From contig NZ_BQXQ01000002.1 in the NCBI RefSeq assembly GCF_030159055.1, positions 122,784 through 186,783 on the forward strand: DNA of 64,000 nucleotides, read 5' to 3'. A program made the translations under genes and the position numbers. This DNA comes from Acidovorax sp. SUPP3334. GTDB lineage: Bacteria > Pseudomonadota > Gammaproteobacteria > Burkholderiales > Burkholderiaceae_C. Below the pieces are notes generated by a model. That model saw only the letters and a program-made list of their open reading frames with translations. It was not told where the DNA came from and did not search any database. Shown piece by piece: positions 17,634 to 26,477 of the stretch. The stretch's first letter is position 1. Every line of letters begins with the position of its first letter.

Positions 17634-18057
17634 AGAACTTGTCTCCGTTGTTCGAGTTTCCATGGGCACCCCAGCGCAGCGTCCGGGGGCCGATGGCCTT
17701 GGGACTGGGCGGCGTGACGTATTGGTCATACACGCTGATGCCTGCCGGGCTTTGCCCCACGTAGATGGCGGCATGCCCGTGGTAGCTGCCGGCAGCGTTG
17801 AAGGTCGCGATGACGGTGCCGGGCACCAACTTGGTATTGCCCTTCACCGCCGCGCCCTTCTTCCAGGCGGAGGTGGACGGCAGGGTCGGGCACACGCGCT
17901 TGACGTAAGACACGCATTGGCCGCAAAGGTCCGTGCCTTGGGTGTCGTCGCCCGACGGAGCCGTTGCGAAAGGCTCCTGGGACGAGGACGGAGCGCAGGT
18001 CCACTTGCCGACGGGCGCATCCGTATTCTTCGCGTAATTGGCAGAGATGTAGGCCAT
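17620..18057 (-). CDS. BPSL0067 family NlpC/P60-like peptidase, candidate peptidoglycan hydrolase effector
   Basis: A 145-residue protein with no signal peptide (MAYISANYAKNTDAPVG). The NlpC/P60-like core shows the nucleophile in DLCGQCVSYVKR (Cys48) and the catalytic His in YHGHAAIYVGQ (His95), followed by VYDQYVTPP and a C-terminal DKFYVVD strand. In this family the Cys-His pair cleaves peptide bonds in cell-wall stems. A leaderless cell-wall hydrolase followed by an overlapping exported protein is the classic layout of a type VI effector and its immunity protein, but no VgrG, Hcp or PAAR gene is in the window. It begins 39 bp after the alpha-2-macroglobulin stop and may share its transcript. 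Confidence 0.78.
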   Translation of the reverse strand: MAYISANYAKNTDAPVGKWTCAPSSSQEPFATAPSGDDTQGTDLCGQCVSYVKRVCPTLPSTSAWKKGAAVKGNTKLVPGTVIATFNAAGSYHGHAAIYVGQSPAGISVYDQYVTPPSPKAIGPRTLRWGAHGNSNNGDKFYVVD

Positions 18058-18096
18058 GCAATCCGTTCGTGAAAGATAAAAAACGGCCTGCTGCGA

Positions 18097-21000
18097 TCAA
18101 CGCACAGCGGCTTCCACCTTTACCCGCGCGTTCGGCGTTTCGCCGAACATTTCGGGCGCGTACATGGCTTCCACGCGGCTCGGGGGCAACGCGAAGTCGC
18201 CCACGTTGTTCAGCCGCACGGTGTACTCCGCCTTGATCGTTCCCTTGGGCAGGTATTCGTAGTAGCTGCGGTAAGCCTCGAAGCTGCGCTCTTCGAACGC
18301 GGGCCAGCCGCTGCCTTCGCGCTTTTCGCCCTGGGTCGCGATTTCGGAGTCCCGGCCCAGGCCGCTGCCCAGGATGGTGGCTCCGCCCGGGATCGGGTCG
18401 GTCAGCGCGACCCACGTCATGTCGGCACTGGCGTTCACCTCCAGCGTCACGCGCAAGACGTCGCCGCGCGTGTACTTGCCGGGCACGGCCTGCTCCACCG
18501 GGGTGATGGTCTTCTTGATGGCGTAGCCGGCCGCGAACGGGGCCTTGAGCTGGATGGCAGCGACCGATTGCAGCGTGAGCCACGGCTTGCCCGTTCCCTG
18601 GTGGGTGACCGCCAGGTTTTCCTTGCCACCCGTGGACGACCAGGGCAGGAACATGCCGTTGTTCTTGAAGTTGCCCGGCGATGCCGGCGCGCCGAACCAG
18701 GTGGTCTGGTGCGCAGCGCCGGTGGCGTCGCTGGTCTTCACGCGTTCGACCTTCGCCCAGTCCACGCTGGCGTTGTTGCTGCCCATGGCGGCGCGTGTCG
18801 TGCCAGCGACGGGCGTGGCTTCGAACTTGGCGCTGAATTTCTCCAGCGCCAGGCCGCCCCAGAGGTTGGCCGTGGTGGTGTGCCAGGCGCCGTTTTGCTG
18901 GCGGCTGATGAAGCCGTTGGCCAGGCGGCCCATGTCGTCCTTCCAGGCCGGGTCGTCCATCACCGCGAGCATGAGGCGCGCGGTGTTGACGTCGCCGTTC
19001 TGCATCAGCCACCACCAGTAGTCGTCCCGCTCGGTGCTGAAGATGAGCTTGGTGCCCTGGTAGCTCAGCCGGGCCTTCAAGACCTGCGTGGCCTCGGCGA
19101 GGCGCTGGTCGCGCTGGGGCACGTCGTTCACGCGCTTGAGCACGTTGAGCCAGTCGATCACGGTGTGCGTAGGCCACTGGTTGGGCGCGATGGTGACGCT
19201 GCCCAGCATGCGGCCGGAGGCCTTGCCGTAGCGCGAGAGCGCCTCGATGGCGGCGATCTTGCGCATGTCCAGGTCCTTGCGCGGGCTCCAGAACTCGCGC
19301 TGGATGCGCCCCTCGACGAATGCGGTCAGGCCGCGCTCCATGGCCGCGCGGGCCTCGTCGGGCAAGGCGAAATCGGGGTACAGGCTGGAGGCCTCGTGCG
19401 CGGCCGACAGAAGGTACGCCGTGAGCGTGTCGCTGCCCCGGTTGGCGCTGCCCGCCTGGGGCGGAAAGTAGTTGGCCAACCCATCGCCGTCCAGGTAAGT
19501 GGGCAGTTGCGCCATCATGGTTTGCCAGAGCTTGCCGTCGCGCAGGCCCACCGACTTGCTGGTCTTTTGCTCCAGGCAGGCGAAGGGGTAGTTGGCGAAC
19601 CAGTCGCGCACGCCCGGCAGGCCCTCGGCCAGCTTGGGCTGCAGCGACATCTTCAGCCCGCCGCGGCCCGGCAGCGCATCGGCCGGCGGGTTCACGTCGA
19701 TGTTGAAGCTGCCGTCCACCTGCACCAGCGTGGCCTGCTGCACCGTGAGCGGCACGGCGGGAATGATCCGCTGGGTGGCCTTGAGCGCATCGCGCGCGCC
19801 GTTGGCGCCGGTCGTGTCGCGGGCCTCGATTTCCCAGAGGATGGCCTCGGTGCGGGTCTGTGCCAACTGGGCCGGCGCCGTCACGGTCCAGGCCACTTCG
19901 CGGGATTCGCCAGCGGGAATGTCCACGCTCTGCTTGTCCAGCTGCAGCAGGGTGGCGCGGGCGGCCACCTCGACCTTCATCGCAGCCTGCGTGGTGTTGC
20001 GCAGCGTGACCTGGGCGCGGAACTGGTCGTCCTCACGCACCAGCGGCGGCAGGCCGCTGATGATCTGCAGGTCCTGCGTGGCGCGGATGCTCGTGCTGCC
20101 GGTGCCGAACAGGCCCGTGCCGGCATCGGCCACCGCCACGATCTTGAACGTGGTGAGCGCATCGTTGAGCGGCACGGTCACCTTGGCCTGGCCGTTGGCG
20201 TCGAGCTGGATCGCGGGCTGCCACAGCAGCAGCGTCTCGAGCAGCTCACGCGCCTGGGCATGGCCGCCGCCGCCGCCCGCAGGCACGGCCTTGCGGCCAT
20301 AGTGGCGCCGGCCGATGATTTCCATCTGCGCGGTGGAGGTCTGCACGCCCCAGGAGCGGCGCTGCAGCATGGCGTCGAGCAGGTTCCAGCTGGTGTTGGG
20401 CATCAGCTCCAGCAGGGCCTGGTCCACCGCCGCCAGCGCCACCTCGGCACCCGCAGCCGGCTTGCCGCCGGGCAGCGTCGCGGTGATGGTGACCTGCGCC
20501 TTGCCGCGCACCGGATAGCTTTCCTTGTCGGCCGTGACCTTCACCTGGATCTGGTGGGCCTGCGTGCCCACGCGGATCTCGGCCACGCCCAGGCGGTAGG
20601 CCGGCTTGGACAAGTCCACCATGGCCGTGGGCGCGACGTATTCCTTGCCCTCGTACCAGAAGGCGCTCCACCATTCGGTCGGCGCCTTGAAGCCCCAGGT
20701 GAAGAAGCTGTACCACGGCACTTCGCGCAGGCGCCCGCGCAGGGCGAGCACGCTCACGTAGACGTTGGGGCCCCAGCCCTCTTCGATCTTGACCTGCACG
20801 GTCGGGTCCTGGCCGTTGAGCTGCACCACGCGCATGTCGATGATGCCTTCGCGCTCCACGCTCACCAGGGCCGTGGCATGGCGGAACGGCATGCGGACCT
20901 GCAGCTTGGCGGTTTCGCCGGGCTGGTAGCTCTTCTTTTCAGGCAGCAGGTCGATGCGGTCGTGGTCTTCGCCGCCGAACCACAGTTCGCCCTGGCGCGT

Positions 21001-24000
21001 GACCCAGACGGACGACGCGGCATCGGCCGTATTGCCGTCCTTGTCGCGCGCCGTGGCCACCAGTTCGACCTCGCCCGCTTCTTCGAGCTTGGTTTCGCAC
21101 AGCAGCAGGCCGCGCGAGTCGCTCTTGCCCGAACACACCGTGCCCAGGTCTTTCGTTTCGGTCTTGTTGTCGTAGCTGTAGAAGCCGCCCACCATGCGCT
21201 TGCGGCTGGTGGTGGTGATGCGGGCGATGGCCTGCACCTGCAGCGGAACGCCCTCCTGCGCCTTGCCGTCGATGCCCAGGGCCAGGGCCTGGAAGCGGAT
21301 CTTCTGCGAGGCAGAGACCCAGCCTTCGGTCTTGATGCCGGCCACCACCGCAGCGGGCCAAAGGGTCTGCGTGCTGCGCAGGGTCTGCACTTCACCGCTC
21401 GGGTCGGCATAGGTCGCCTCCAGCAGCAGTTCCTGCGGCTGGCGAGCGAGGGGCACGTTGTCGATGGCGAGCTTGCCGGCGCCGTTCTTGTCGAGCGTCA
21501 GCGGCAGCTTGTCGGCGATCACCCGGGCGTCTTGTTCGGCGGCAGGCTCTTCGTCGTCACTGGCCGTCTGCGAGCCGGTGCGGCGCTGGCTGGGCGGCGT
21601 GAAGCTGAAAGCGTCGAAATCGCTCCACTGAGGGGCCTTGCCCCGCACGAGCGCCGACACCCGCACCGGCAGATTGGCGGCACCGCCGCCGGAGACATAG
21701 TTCACCTGCACATCGGTCGGCACCGAGCGCACGCGCACCAGCGGTTTCTTCTCTGCAGGCGTGATGCGGCCTTCCAGCACGGGCAGGCGGAACTCCTCCA
21801 CGCGGAACTGGCCGGATTCGAAGCTGCTGCGGTCGTTCTCGCCGCCTTGCAACTGCACCTGATAGACGCCGAGCTTGGCGGCAGGCGGTACGGCAAAGGT
21901 GTTCTCGGCACTCAGGCCGCCAGTGGCGGTCTTGCGCCAGTTCAGGTCCTGGGTGTACTGCTGGCCACTGCCCACGTGGGTGATCACCAGCGTGTCGGGC
22001 TGCAGGTCGGGGATGCCGAAGCCCTTGCGGTTTTCGGTGCGGATCAGGTGCTTCATCGACACCGTTTCGCCAGCGCGCAGCAGCGTGCGGTCGAACACGG
22101 TGTGGGCGCGCTCGTCAGGGCGGGGCTCGGAGCTGGTGGGCAGATTGAAGCGCCAGGGCTCGATGCCGCGCTGCCAGTCGCTCCAGGTGAACGCCATGTC
22201 CTGCGAGCCATCCGCCCCCGGTGCACGCGCGCTGACGAAATATGCCTGGCTGCCACCGTAGTCGCCTTGGCAGACCGGTGGCTCGGGCGACAGCCCTTCG
22301 AACCGGGCCACGCCCTGCGCATCGGTCGTGGCCGTGGCCAGTTCGCGCCCGTTGCAGTCGGACACGCGCACCTTGGCGCCCGCCACCACCTGGCCCTTGT
22401 CCAGCGTGGTCACCCAGGCGGCGGAATTTTCGCGCCCGAGCTTGAAGTGCACGCCCAGGTTGGTCACCAGGGCCGAGGTACGCACGTACATGGTGCGGCC
22501 CTCGCCGTGGCGTTCATCCAGCAGCGACTTGCCCAGCAGCGGCGAGGCGATCTCGACCACATGGAAGCCGGTGGGCAGCGGAATGCCCACCACCTCGAAC
22601 GGCCGCGGGTCGCTGTTGACCGGCTTGGGCAAATCCAGCGTCTTGACGCCGCCCTGCCCAGACAGCAGCGACACCATGCGCGACTGCACATAGTCGGCGC
22701 CTTCGTTTTCCAGCGATGCGGGCAGCGGGCCCTTCACATCGCGGCGCGCGTCCTTGCGGCTCACGAGATAGCCGTCGTAGCGGCGCACCTTCTGGAACCA
22801 CGCAATGATTTCGGCATCGGTGCCGGGCTGCATCGTGCTGACCTTGGGCTGCGCGCCAGCAGCGCCAGCAGCGCCAGCAGCGCCGGCCTCCAGGCCCTGA
22901 ACCTTGAGCGCCGCCTCCACGTTGCGCAGGGTCACCGGCAGCAGTGCGGGCTCCTTGGGGCCTTCGGCATAGCGCTCGACCACGCCGAACGGCGACGCTG
23001 CGAACTTGGCCAGGGGCGGCATCGCGCCCGTGCCCACCTTGAGCGGAAAGCTGTCGGCATTGCGCAGGGTGCGGCCGGAGGCGTCCTTGAAATCCTTGGG
23101 CAGCTGCACGGTGAACGCCGTCTGCGCGGTGAAGGGCGGATCGAAGCGCACCCCGTTCACCACCGTGTCTTCGTCGCCCTCGCCCTCGATGCGGGGCTTG
23201 AGCGTTTCCTTGTCGGACTTCAGCCGCACCGCTTCGGCCAGCTTGCGCGGCACGGGGGCGTTGAACGACAGGAACATGGGGCGGATCGGCAGGCAGGCCG
23301 ACTGGGCGTTTTCGCGCTCGCAGCGGAAATCGGCCGAGAAGGGCTCGCGCACTTTGTACTCGTAGCGCTTTTCCACGGTGTTGGCCACGCCGCTGGGCGT
23401 GGCGACGCCTTTGCCGAACACGATCTGCACGCGCCCGCCGGAGGTGAGCCGCCGGTTGCAGGCCATCGTGACGAACTTCAGCGGCTCCTTGGCCGCAGCC
23501 TTGTCGAGCCCCTGCGAGGCCAGCAGCGCCTCGCGCTGGGGGCCTTCGATGAGGCGCACCGGGATGCGCTCGCCCACGCCGTCCGCCACGCACCAGGTGT
23601 TGGCCTGCAGGCTGGCCACCGTGGCCGGGCCATTGAGCTGCAGCATGAAGAACTGCTCTTCGTCGATGGACTGGTAGGTGCCGGGGCGGATGTTCTGCAC
23701 ATACGGACCGCCGCTATTGAATTGATAGCCTTTCGTGCCCGCCAGTTCTGCGCCAGAGGCCGATTTGAACCCTGCCTTGACCTGTGCCGTGCAACGCACG
23801 CCGGGCGGCAGGTCGCCCTTGAAGTCGTACACCCACTCGCGGTCGCTGGTCCAGCGGCCCGTGCCCTGGCCGGCTTCAGCATCCGCGCAGCTCACCGTGA
23901 GCGGGGCCGGTGCCTTGGGATCGCCGAAGTTGACCGCCGGGCCATCGAACTTGGCCACCGCCTGCCGGACGCGGGACACCTCGCCCTGGGGCGAGAAACT

Positions 24001-24084
24001 GATGATCGAAAGAGCGTGCGCCTGCGCAGCGGCACACATCACCGCGGCGAACGCCAGGGTGCGAAAGGAAATGGCTGTTGTCAT
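18097..24084 (-). CDS. bacterial alpha-2-macroglobulin
   Basis: A 1995-residue exported protease trap, longer than E. coli YfhM (about 1650). The signal peptide is MTTAISFRTLAFAAVMCAAAQAHA in two parts; the MG-domain series follows, and the reactive thioester motif CLEQ is at residues 1503-1506 (YPFACLEQK), so it is of the thioester-bearing type. The N-terminal start is the ATG at 24082-24084; the long in-frame extension upstream runs into the divergent gene. A 9-bp tandem repeat encodes GAAGAAGAAG at about residues 402-411. Bacterial A2Ms guard the periplasm against foreign proteases and usually pair with PbpC. Here the downstream neighbours are the BPSL0067/STY0301 genes, while pbpC is 6.8 kb away. 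Confidence 0.95.
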   Translation of the reverse strand: MTTAISFRTLAFAAVMCAAAQAHALSIISFSPQGEVSRVRQAVAKFDGPAVNFGDPKAPAPLTVSCADAEAGQGTGRWTSDREWVYDFKGDLPPGVRCTAQVKAGFKSASGAELAGTKGYQFNSGGPYVQNIRPGTYQSIDEEQFFMLQLNGPATVASLQANTWCVADGVGERIPVRLIEGPQREALLASQGLDKAAAKEPLKFVTMACNRRLTSGGRVQIVFGKGVATPSGVANTVEKRYEYKVREPFSADFRCERENAQSACLPIRPMFLSFNAPVPRKLAEAVRLKSDKETLKPRIEGEGDEDTVVNGVRFDPPFTAQTAFTVQLPKDFKDASGRTLRNADSFPLKVGTGAMPPLAKFAASPFGVVERYAEGPKEPALLPVTLRNVEAALKVQGLEAGAAGAAGAAGAQPKVSTMQPGTDAEIIAWFQKVRRYDGYLVSRKDARRDVKGPLPASLENEGADYVQSRMVSLLSGQGGVKTLDLPKPVNSDPRPFEVVGIPLPTGFHVVEIASPLLGKSLLDERHGEGRTMYVRTSALVTNLGVHFKLGRENSAAWVTTLDKGQVVAGAKVRVSDCNGRELATATTDAQGVARFEGLSPEPPVCQGDYGGSQAYFVSARAPGADGSQDMAFTWSDWQRGIEPWRFNLPTSSEPRPDERAHTVFDRTLLRAGETVSMKHLIRTENRKGFGIPDLQPDTLVITHVGSGQQYTQDLNWRKTATGGLSAENTFAVPPAAKLGVYQVQLQGGENDRSSFESGQFRVEEFRLPVLEGRITPAEKKPLVRVRSVPTDVQVNYVSGGGAANLPVRVSALVRGKAPQWSDFDAFSFTPPSQRRTGSQTASDDEEPAAEQDARVIADKLPLTLDKNGAGKLAIDNVPLARQPQELLLEATYADPSGEVQTLRSTQTLWPAAVVAGIKTEGWVSASQKIRFQALALGIDGKAQEGVPLQVQAIARITTTSRKRMVGGFYSYDNKTETKDLGTVCSGKSDSRGLLLCETKLEEAGEVELVATARDKDGNTADAASSVWVTRQGELWFGGEDHDRIDLLPEKKSYQPGETAKLQVRMPFRHATALVSVEREGIIDMRVVQLNGQDPTVQVKIEEGWGPNVYVSVLALRGRLREVPWYSFFTWGFKAPTEWWSAFWYEGKEYVAPTAMVDLSKPAYRLGVAEIRVGTQAHQIQVKVTADKESYPVRGKAQVTITATLPGGKPAAGAEVALAAVDQALLELMPNTSWNLLDAMLQRRSWGVQTSTAQMEIIGRRHYGRKAVPAGGGGGHAQARELLETLLLWQPAIQLDANGQAKVTVPLNDALTTFKIVAVADAGTGLFGTGSTSIRATQDLQIISGLPPLVREDDQFRAQVTLRNTTQAAMKVEVAARATLLQLDKQSVDIPAGESREVAWTVTAPAQLAQTRTEAILWEIEARDTTGANGARDALKATQRIIPAVPLTVQQATLVQVDGSFNIDVNPPADALPGRGGLKMSLQPKLAEGLPGVRDWFANYPFACLEQKTSKSVGLRDGKLWQTMMAQLPTYLDGDGLANYFPPQAGSANRGSDTLTAYLLSAAHEASSLYPDFALPDEARAAMERGLTAFVEGRIQREFWSPRKDLDMRKIAAIEALSRYGKASGRMLGSVTIAPNQWPTHTVIDWLNVLKRVNDVPQRDQRLAEATQVLKARLSYQGTKLIFSTERDDYWWWLMQNGDVNTARLMLAVMDDPAWKDDMGRLANGFISRQQNGAWHTTTANLWGGLALEKFSAKFEATPVAGTTRAAMGSNNASVDWAKVERVKTSDATGAAHQTTWFGAPASPGNFKNNGMFLPWSSTGGKENLAVTHQGTGKPWLTLQSVAAIQLKAPFAAGYAIKKTITPVEQAVPGKYTRGDVLRVTLEVNASADMTWVALTDPIPGGATILGSGLGRDSEIATQGEKREGSGWPAFEERSFEAYRSYYEYLPKGTIKAEYTVRLNNVGDFALPPSRVEAMYAPEMFGETPNARVKVEAAVR
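22853..22879. repeat. 9-bp tandem repeat in the alpha-2-macroglobulin gene
   Basis: Three exact units of GCGCCAGCA and a degenerate fourth, coding for repeated Ala-Ala-Gly. Copy number changes would keep the frame, so length variation between strains is possible. Confidence 0.8.
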
Positions 24085-24256
24085 GGGTTTGAACGGAATA
24101 TGGACGGGCCCGGGTGGGCCGTCTTCCTCACGGACCGGCAGCGTAGCCCATCGGCGGGGCCGCAACCACCAGCGCAGTGACGCAGTTGTAAATGGACTAC
24201 ATGCCGCGCACCCATCCGTCCGGGAGAATGGCGGCACTTCCACCCCTGGCGCGCCC

Positions 24257-25651
24257 ATGCCTCCCCCAAACTCCACCCGCCGCTGGGAAATCGACGCCGT
24301 CCGGGGCCTGATGCTGGCCCTGATGACCGTCACCCACCTTCCCACGCGCCTCACGCAGCCGCTCGGGCAGCCGTTCGGCTTCGTCTCGGCGGCCGAGGGC
24401 TTCGTGCTGCTGTCGGCTTACATGGCGAGCATGGTGTACGGCCGGCTGGCCTGGCGCAAGAGCGTGGCCGACATGCGCCAGGCGTTCTGGCGGCGGGCCC
24501 TCAAGATCTATGGCTGCCAGGCGGCCACGCTGCTGTTCCTGTTCACCGTGATCGCGTTCATCGGCATCCGCGTGGACGAGCCGGCCATCAAGGGAATGAT
24601 GACCTTCTACCTGCTGCATCCGCTGCAGGCCTTGGTCGGGGGGCTTTTGCTGGTGTATGAGCCGCCGCTGCTCGACATCCTTCCGCTGTACGTGCTGTTC
24701 ATGCTGGCCAGCCCGTGGATCATGACGTTCGCGCTGCGGCGCGGCTGGGCGCCGGTCATGGCGGGCAGCGTGCTGCTGTGGGTGCTGGCCCAGTTCGGCC
24801 TGTCGCGCTGGATCTATGACGCGTTCGCGGCGGTCGTGCCGATGCCCATTCCGTTCACCGAAACCGGCGCTTTCGTGATGTGGGGCTGGCAGTTTCTCTG
24901 GGTGCTGGGCCTGTGGATGGGCGCCAGCCGCAACGATCCCCAAGCCCCGCCGTTTCAGTTTCCGCGCTGGTCGGTGTGGGTGGCCTGCGCCATCGCCGTG
25001 GTGTGCATGGTGTGGCGGCATGCCATCGGGCAGGTGCCCTTCGGCGACGACCGGCCGGCGCTGAACCTGCTGTTCGACAAGTGGGCGCTGGGCCCGCTGC
25101 GGCTGATCGACCTGCTGGCGCTCACCTTGCTGGCGATCCGTTTCGGGCCGACCCTGGCCGCCAGGCTGCCCCGCCAGCGCTGGCTGGAGACGCTGGGCGC
25201 GGCCTCGCTGCCGGTGTTCTGCACCCATCTGGTGGTGGTGCTGCTCGCCCTCGTGTCCATGGGCGCCGATTACGAGCGGCCATGGCCGCAGGACATCGCG
25301 CTGCTGGCCGCCTGCTTCGCCACGCTGTATGCGGTGGCCCGGGTGACGCTGTGGATCGACAAGCCACCGGGTGACGACGGCCACCCGGTCCAGCCCTCGC
25401 CCACCGGCAAACCGCCGTCAGTGGGCCCCGGCATGAACGCCAGCCTGCCGCAGAGTCCGGCGGACCGCCAGACCATCACCGCAGCAATGCCTGCCAGTCA
25501 GCGTTCGGCGCCCACCCGCACCAGTGCGGCGCTGCCGATGCCCTTGCCTGCCGTGGCGGTGGCGATGGCGGTGGCAGGCGACGCAACGCCCGCTTCCAGC
25601 GTGGGCGCTGGCGTGACGAAGGCGCCGATCACCGTGCGCCAGAGGTCGTAG
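24257..25651 (+). CDS. OpgC-like acyltransferase membrane protein
   Basis: A 464-residue integral membrane protein of the OpgC group, which O-succinylates or otherwise acylates periplasmic glucans. It begins MPPPNSTRRWEIDAVRGLMLALMTVTHLP, with the conserved ExDxxRG start and the H of the THLP motif, and has about ten membrane helices, with SLPVFCTHLVVVLLALVSM near the end of the core. The family core ends at about residue 375; a Pro/Ala/Thr-rich tail of about 90 residues follows. The last 51 codons lie antisense to the end of the SGNH hydrolase gene (25498-25651), so either the tail is real and the genes overlap, or it was gained by loss of an earlier stop. No opgG/opgH is nearby. Confidence 0.85.
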   Translation: MPPPNSTRRWEIDAVRGLMLALMTVTHLPTRLTQPLGQPFGFVSAAEGFVLLSAYMASMVYGRLAWRKSVADMRQAFWRRALKIYGCQAATLLFLFTVIAFIGIRVDEPAIKGMMTFYLLHPLQALVGGLLLVYEPPLLDILPLYVLFMLASPWIMTFALRRGWAPVMAGSVLLWVLAQFGLSRWIYDAFAAVVPMPIPFTETGAFVMWGWQFLWVLGLWMGASRNDPQAPPFQFPRWSVWVACAIAVVCMVWRHAIGQVPFGDDRPALNLLFDKWALGPLRLIDLLALTLLAIRFGPTLAARLPRQRWLETLGAASLPVFCTHLVVVLLALVSMGADYERPWPQDIALLAACFATLYAVARVTLWIDKPPGDDGHPVQPSPTGKPPSVGPGMNASLPQSPADRQTITAAMPASQRSAPTRTSAALPMPLPAVAVAMAVAGDATPASSVGAGVTKAPITVRQRS

Positions 25652-26361
25652 CCCGCGTCGTTCATGTGCAGGCGGTCAGGGCCGAAGAGCTCCGCCCGGG
25701 GCGTGCCAGAAGCGTCGAGCATGGCGGAGAAAACGTCGATGTAGTCGCTGTTGGGCACGGTGCGCACGTACTGCGACAACAGGGCGTTGGCCTCACGCAT
25801 CTGCGGCATCAGCGACACGCGGGACGGGCTGGGCTTGATGGAGATGTAGCTGATGCGGGTGTCGGGCAGTTCCGCGCGCACGGTCTGCACGAAGGAACGG
25901 AAGCTCTCCAGGATCTGCTCGGGCGTGCGGCCTTCGGCCAGGTCGTTGTCTCCGGCATAGACCATGACGTGGCGCGGGCGGTACTGGAGCACCAGGTTCT
26001 TCACGAAATGGTTGCAGTCCGCCATGGTCGAGCCGCCGAAACCGCGGTTGATGACCACCGGCAGCTGGCGGAAGTCATCCGCCACATCGGTCCAGAAACG
26101 AATGGTGGAGCTGCCCACGAAGAGCACGCCACCCGCCTTCGGCAGACGTTCCTTGTCGGCGGCGGCGAAGGCTTCCATGCTGGACTGCCAGCGGGCGTAG
26201 GGAGAGGGCGCTGCCGCCAGGGCCGACGGCGCTAACGGATCGGCGGGCGGGAGCTTCAGCCCCGCCGCCGTGGCGGCGGGCGCCGCCTGCACCGCGAAAC
26301 CGGCAGAGGCCAGAACCAGGGTCACGAGGGAACGCGTCGATAAGGCCCGGAGAGAATGCAT
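25498..26361 (-). CDS. exported SGNH/GDSL hydrolase
   Basis: A 287-residue exported esterase/lipase-type protein. The signal peptide is at 1-28 (TRSLVTLVLASAGFAVQAAP). Block I is GGVLFVGSSTIRFW (about 78-90, nucleophile Ser in GSS), block II is in INRGFGGST, block III is VYAGDNDLAEG, and block V is DRLHMNDAGYDLW with the catalytic Asp-x-x-His. The start at 26359-26361 has GGAG 7 nt upstream. The Ala/Thr-rich C-terminus overlaps the convergent OpgC-like gene. An OpgC acyltransferase beside a GDSL esterase suggests opposing roles on acyl groups of a periplasmic glycan, but this is speculation from position. Confidence 0.88.
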   Translation of the reverse strand: MHSLRALSTRSLVTLVLASAGFAVQAAPAATAAGLKLPPADPLAPSALAAAPSPYARWQSSMEAFAAADKERLPKAGGVLFVGSSTIRFWTDVADDFRQLPVVINRGFGGSTMADCNHFVKNLVLQYRPRHVMVYAGDNDLAEGRTPEQILESFRSFVQTVRAELPDTRISYISIKPSPSRVSLMPQMREANALLSQYVRTVPNSDYIDVFSAMLDASGTPRAELFGPDRLHMNDAGYDLWRTVIGAFVTPAPTLEAGVASPATAIATATAGKGIGSAALVRVGAER

Positions 26362-26477
26362 AGGCGGCTCCAAAAAGGACTGCAGCGGCGTGTGAGCGAT
26401 TTGTCTTGGCAGGCGTTCCCACCACATACAATTTTTACAAATTTACACCGGAATGCCCATCGGGCTTTCCCCTTGCC

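Noticed and set aside
17634..17774. Longer N-terminus of the STY0301-like protein
   Set aside because: It has no signal peptide and lies antiparallel in frame to the hydrolase coding region; the ATG at 17633 has a good ribosome site and starts a signal peptide.
22853..22879. Short repeats as a CRISPR array
   Set aside because: Units are 9 bp, directly adjacent and coding; no spacers.
18568..24180. An 1870-codon open frame on the plus strand
   Set aside because: It is fully antisense to the alpha-2-macroglobulin gene. Its composition (His, Arg, Gly, Ala rich, no domains) is that of a shadow frame in high-GC DNA.
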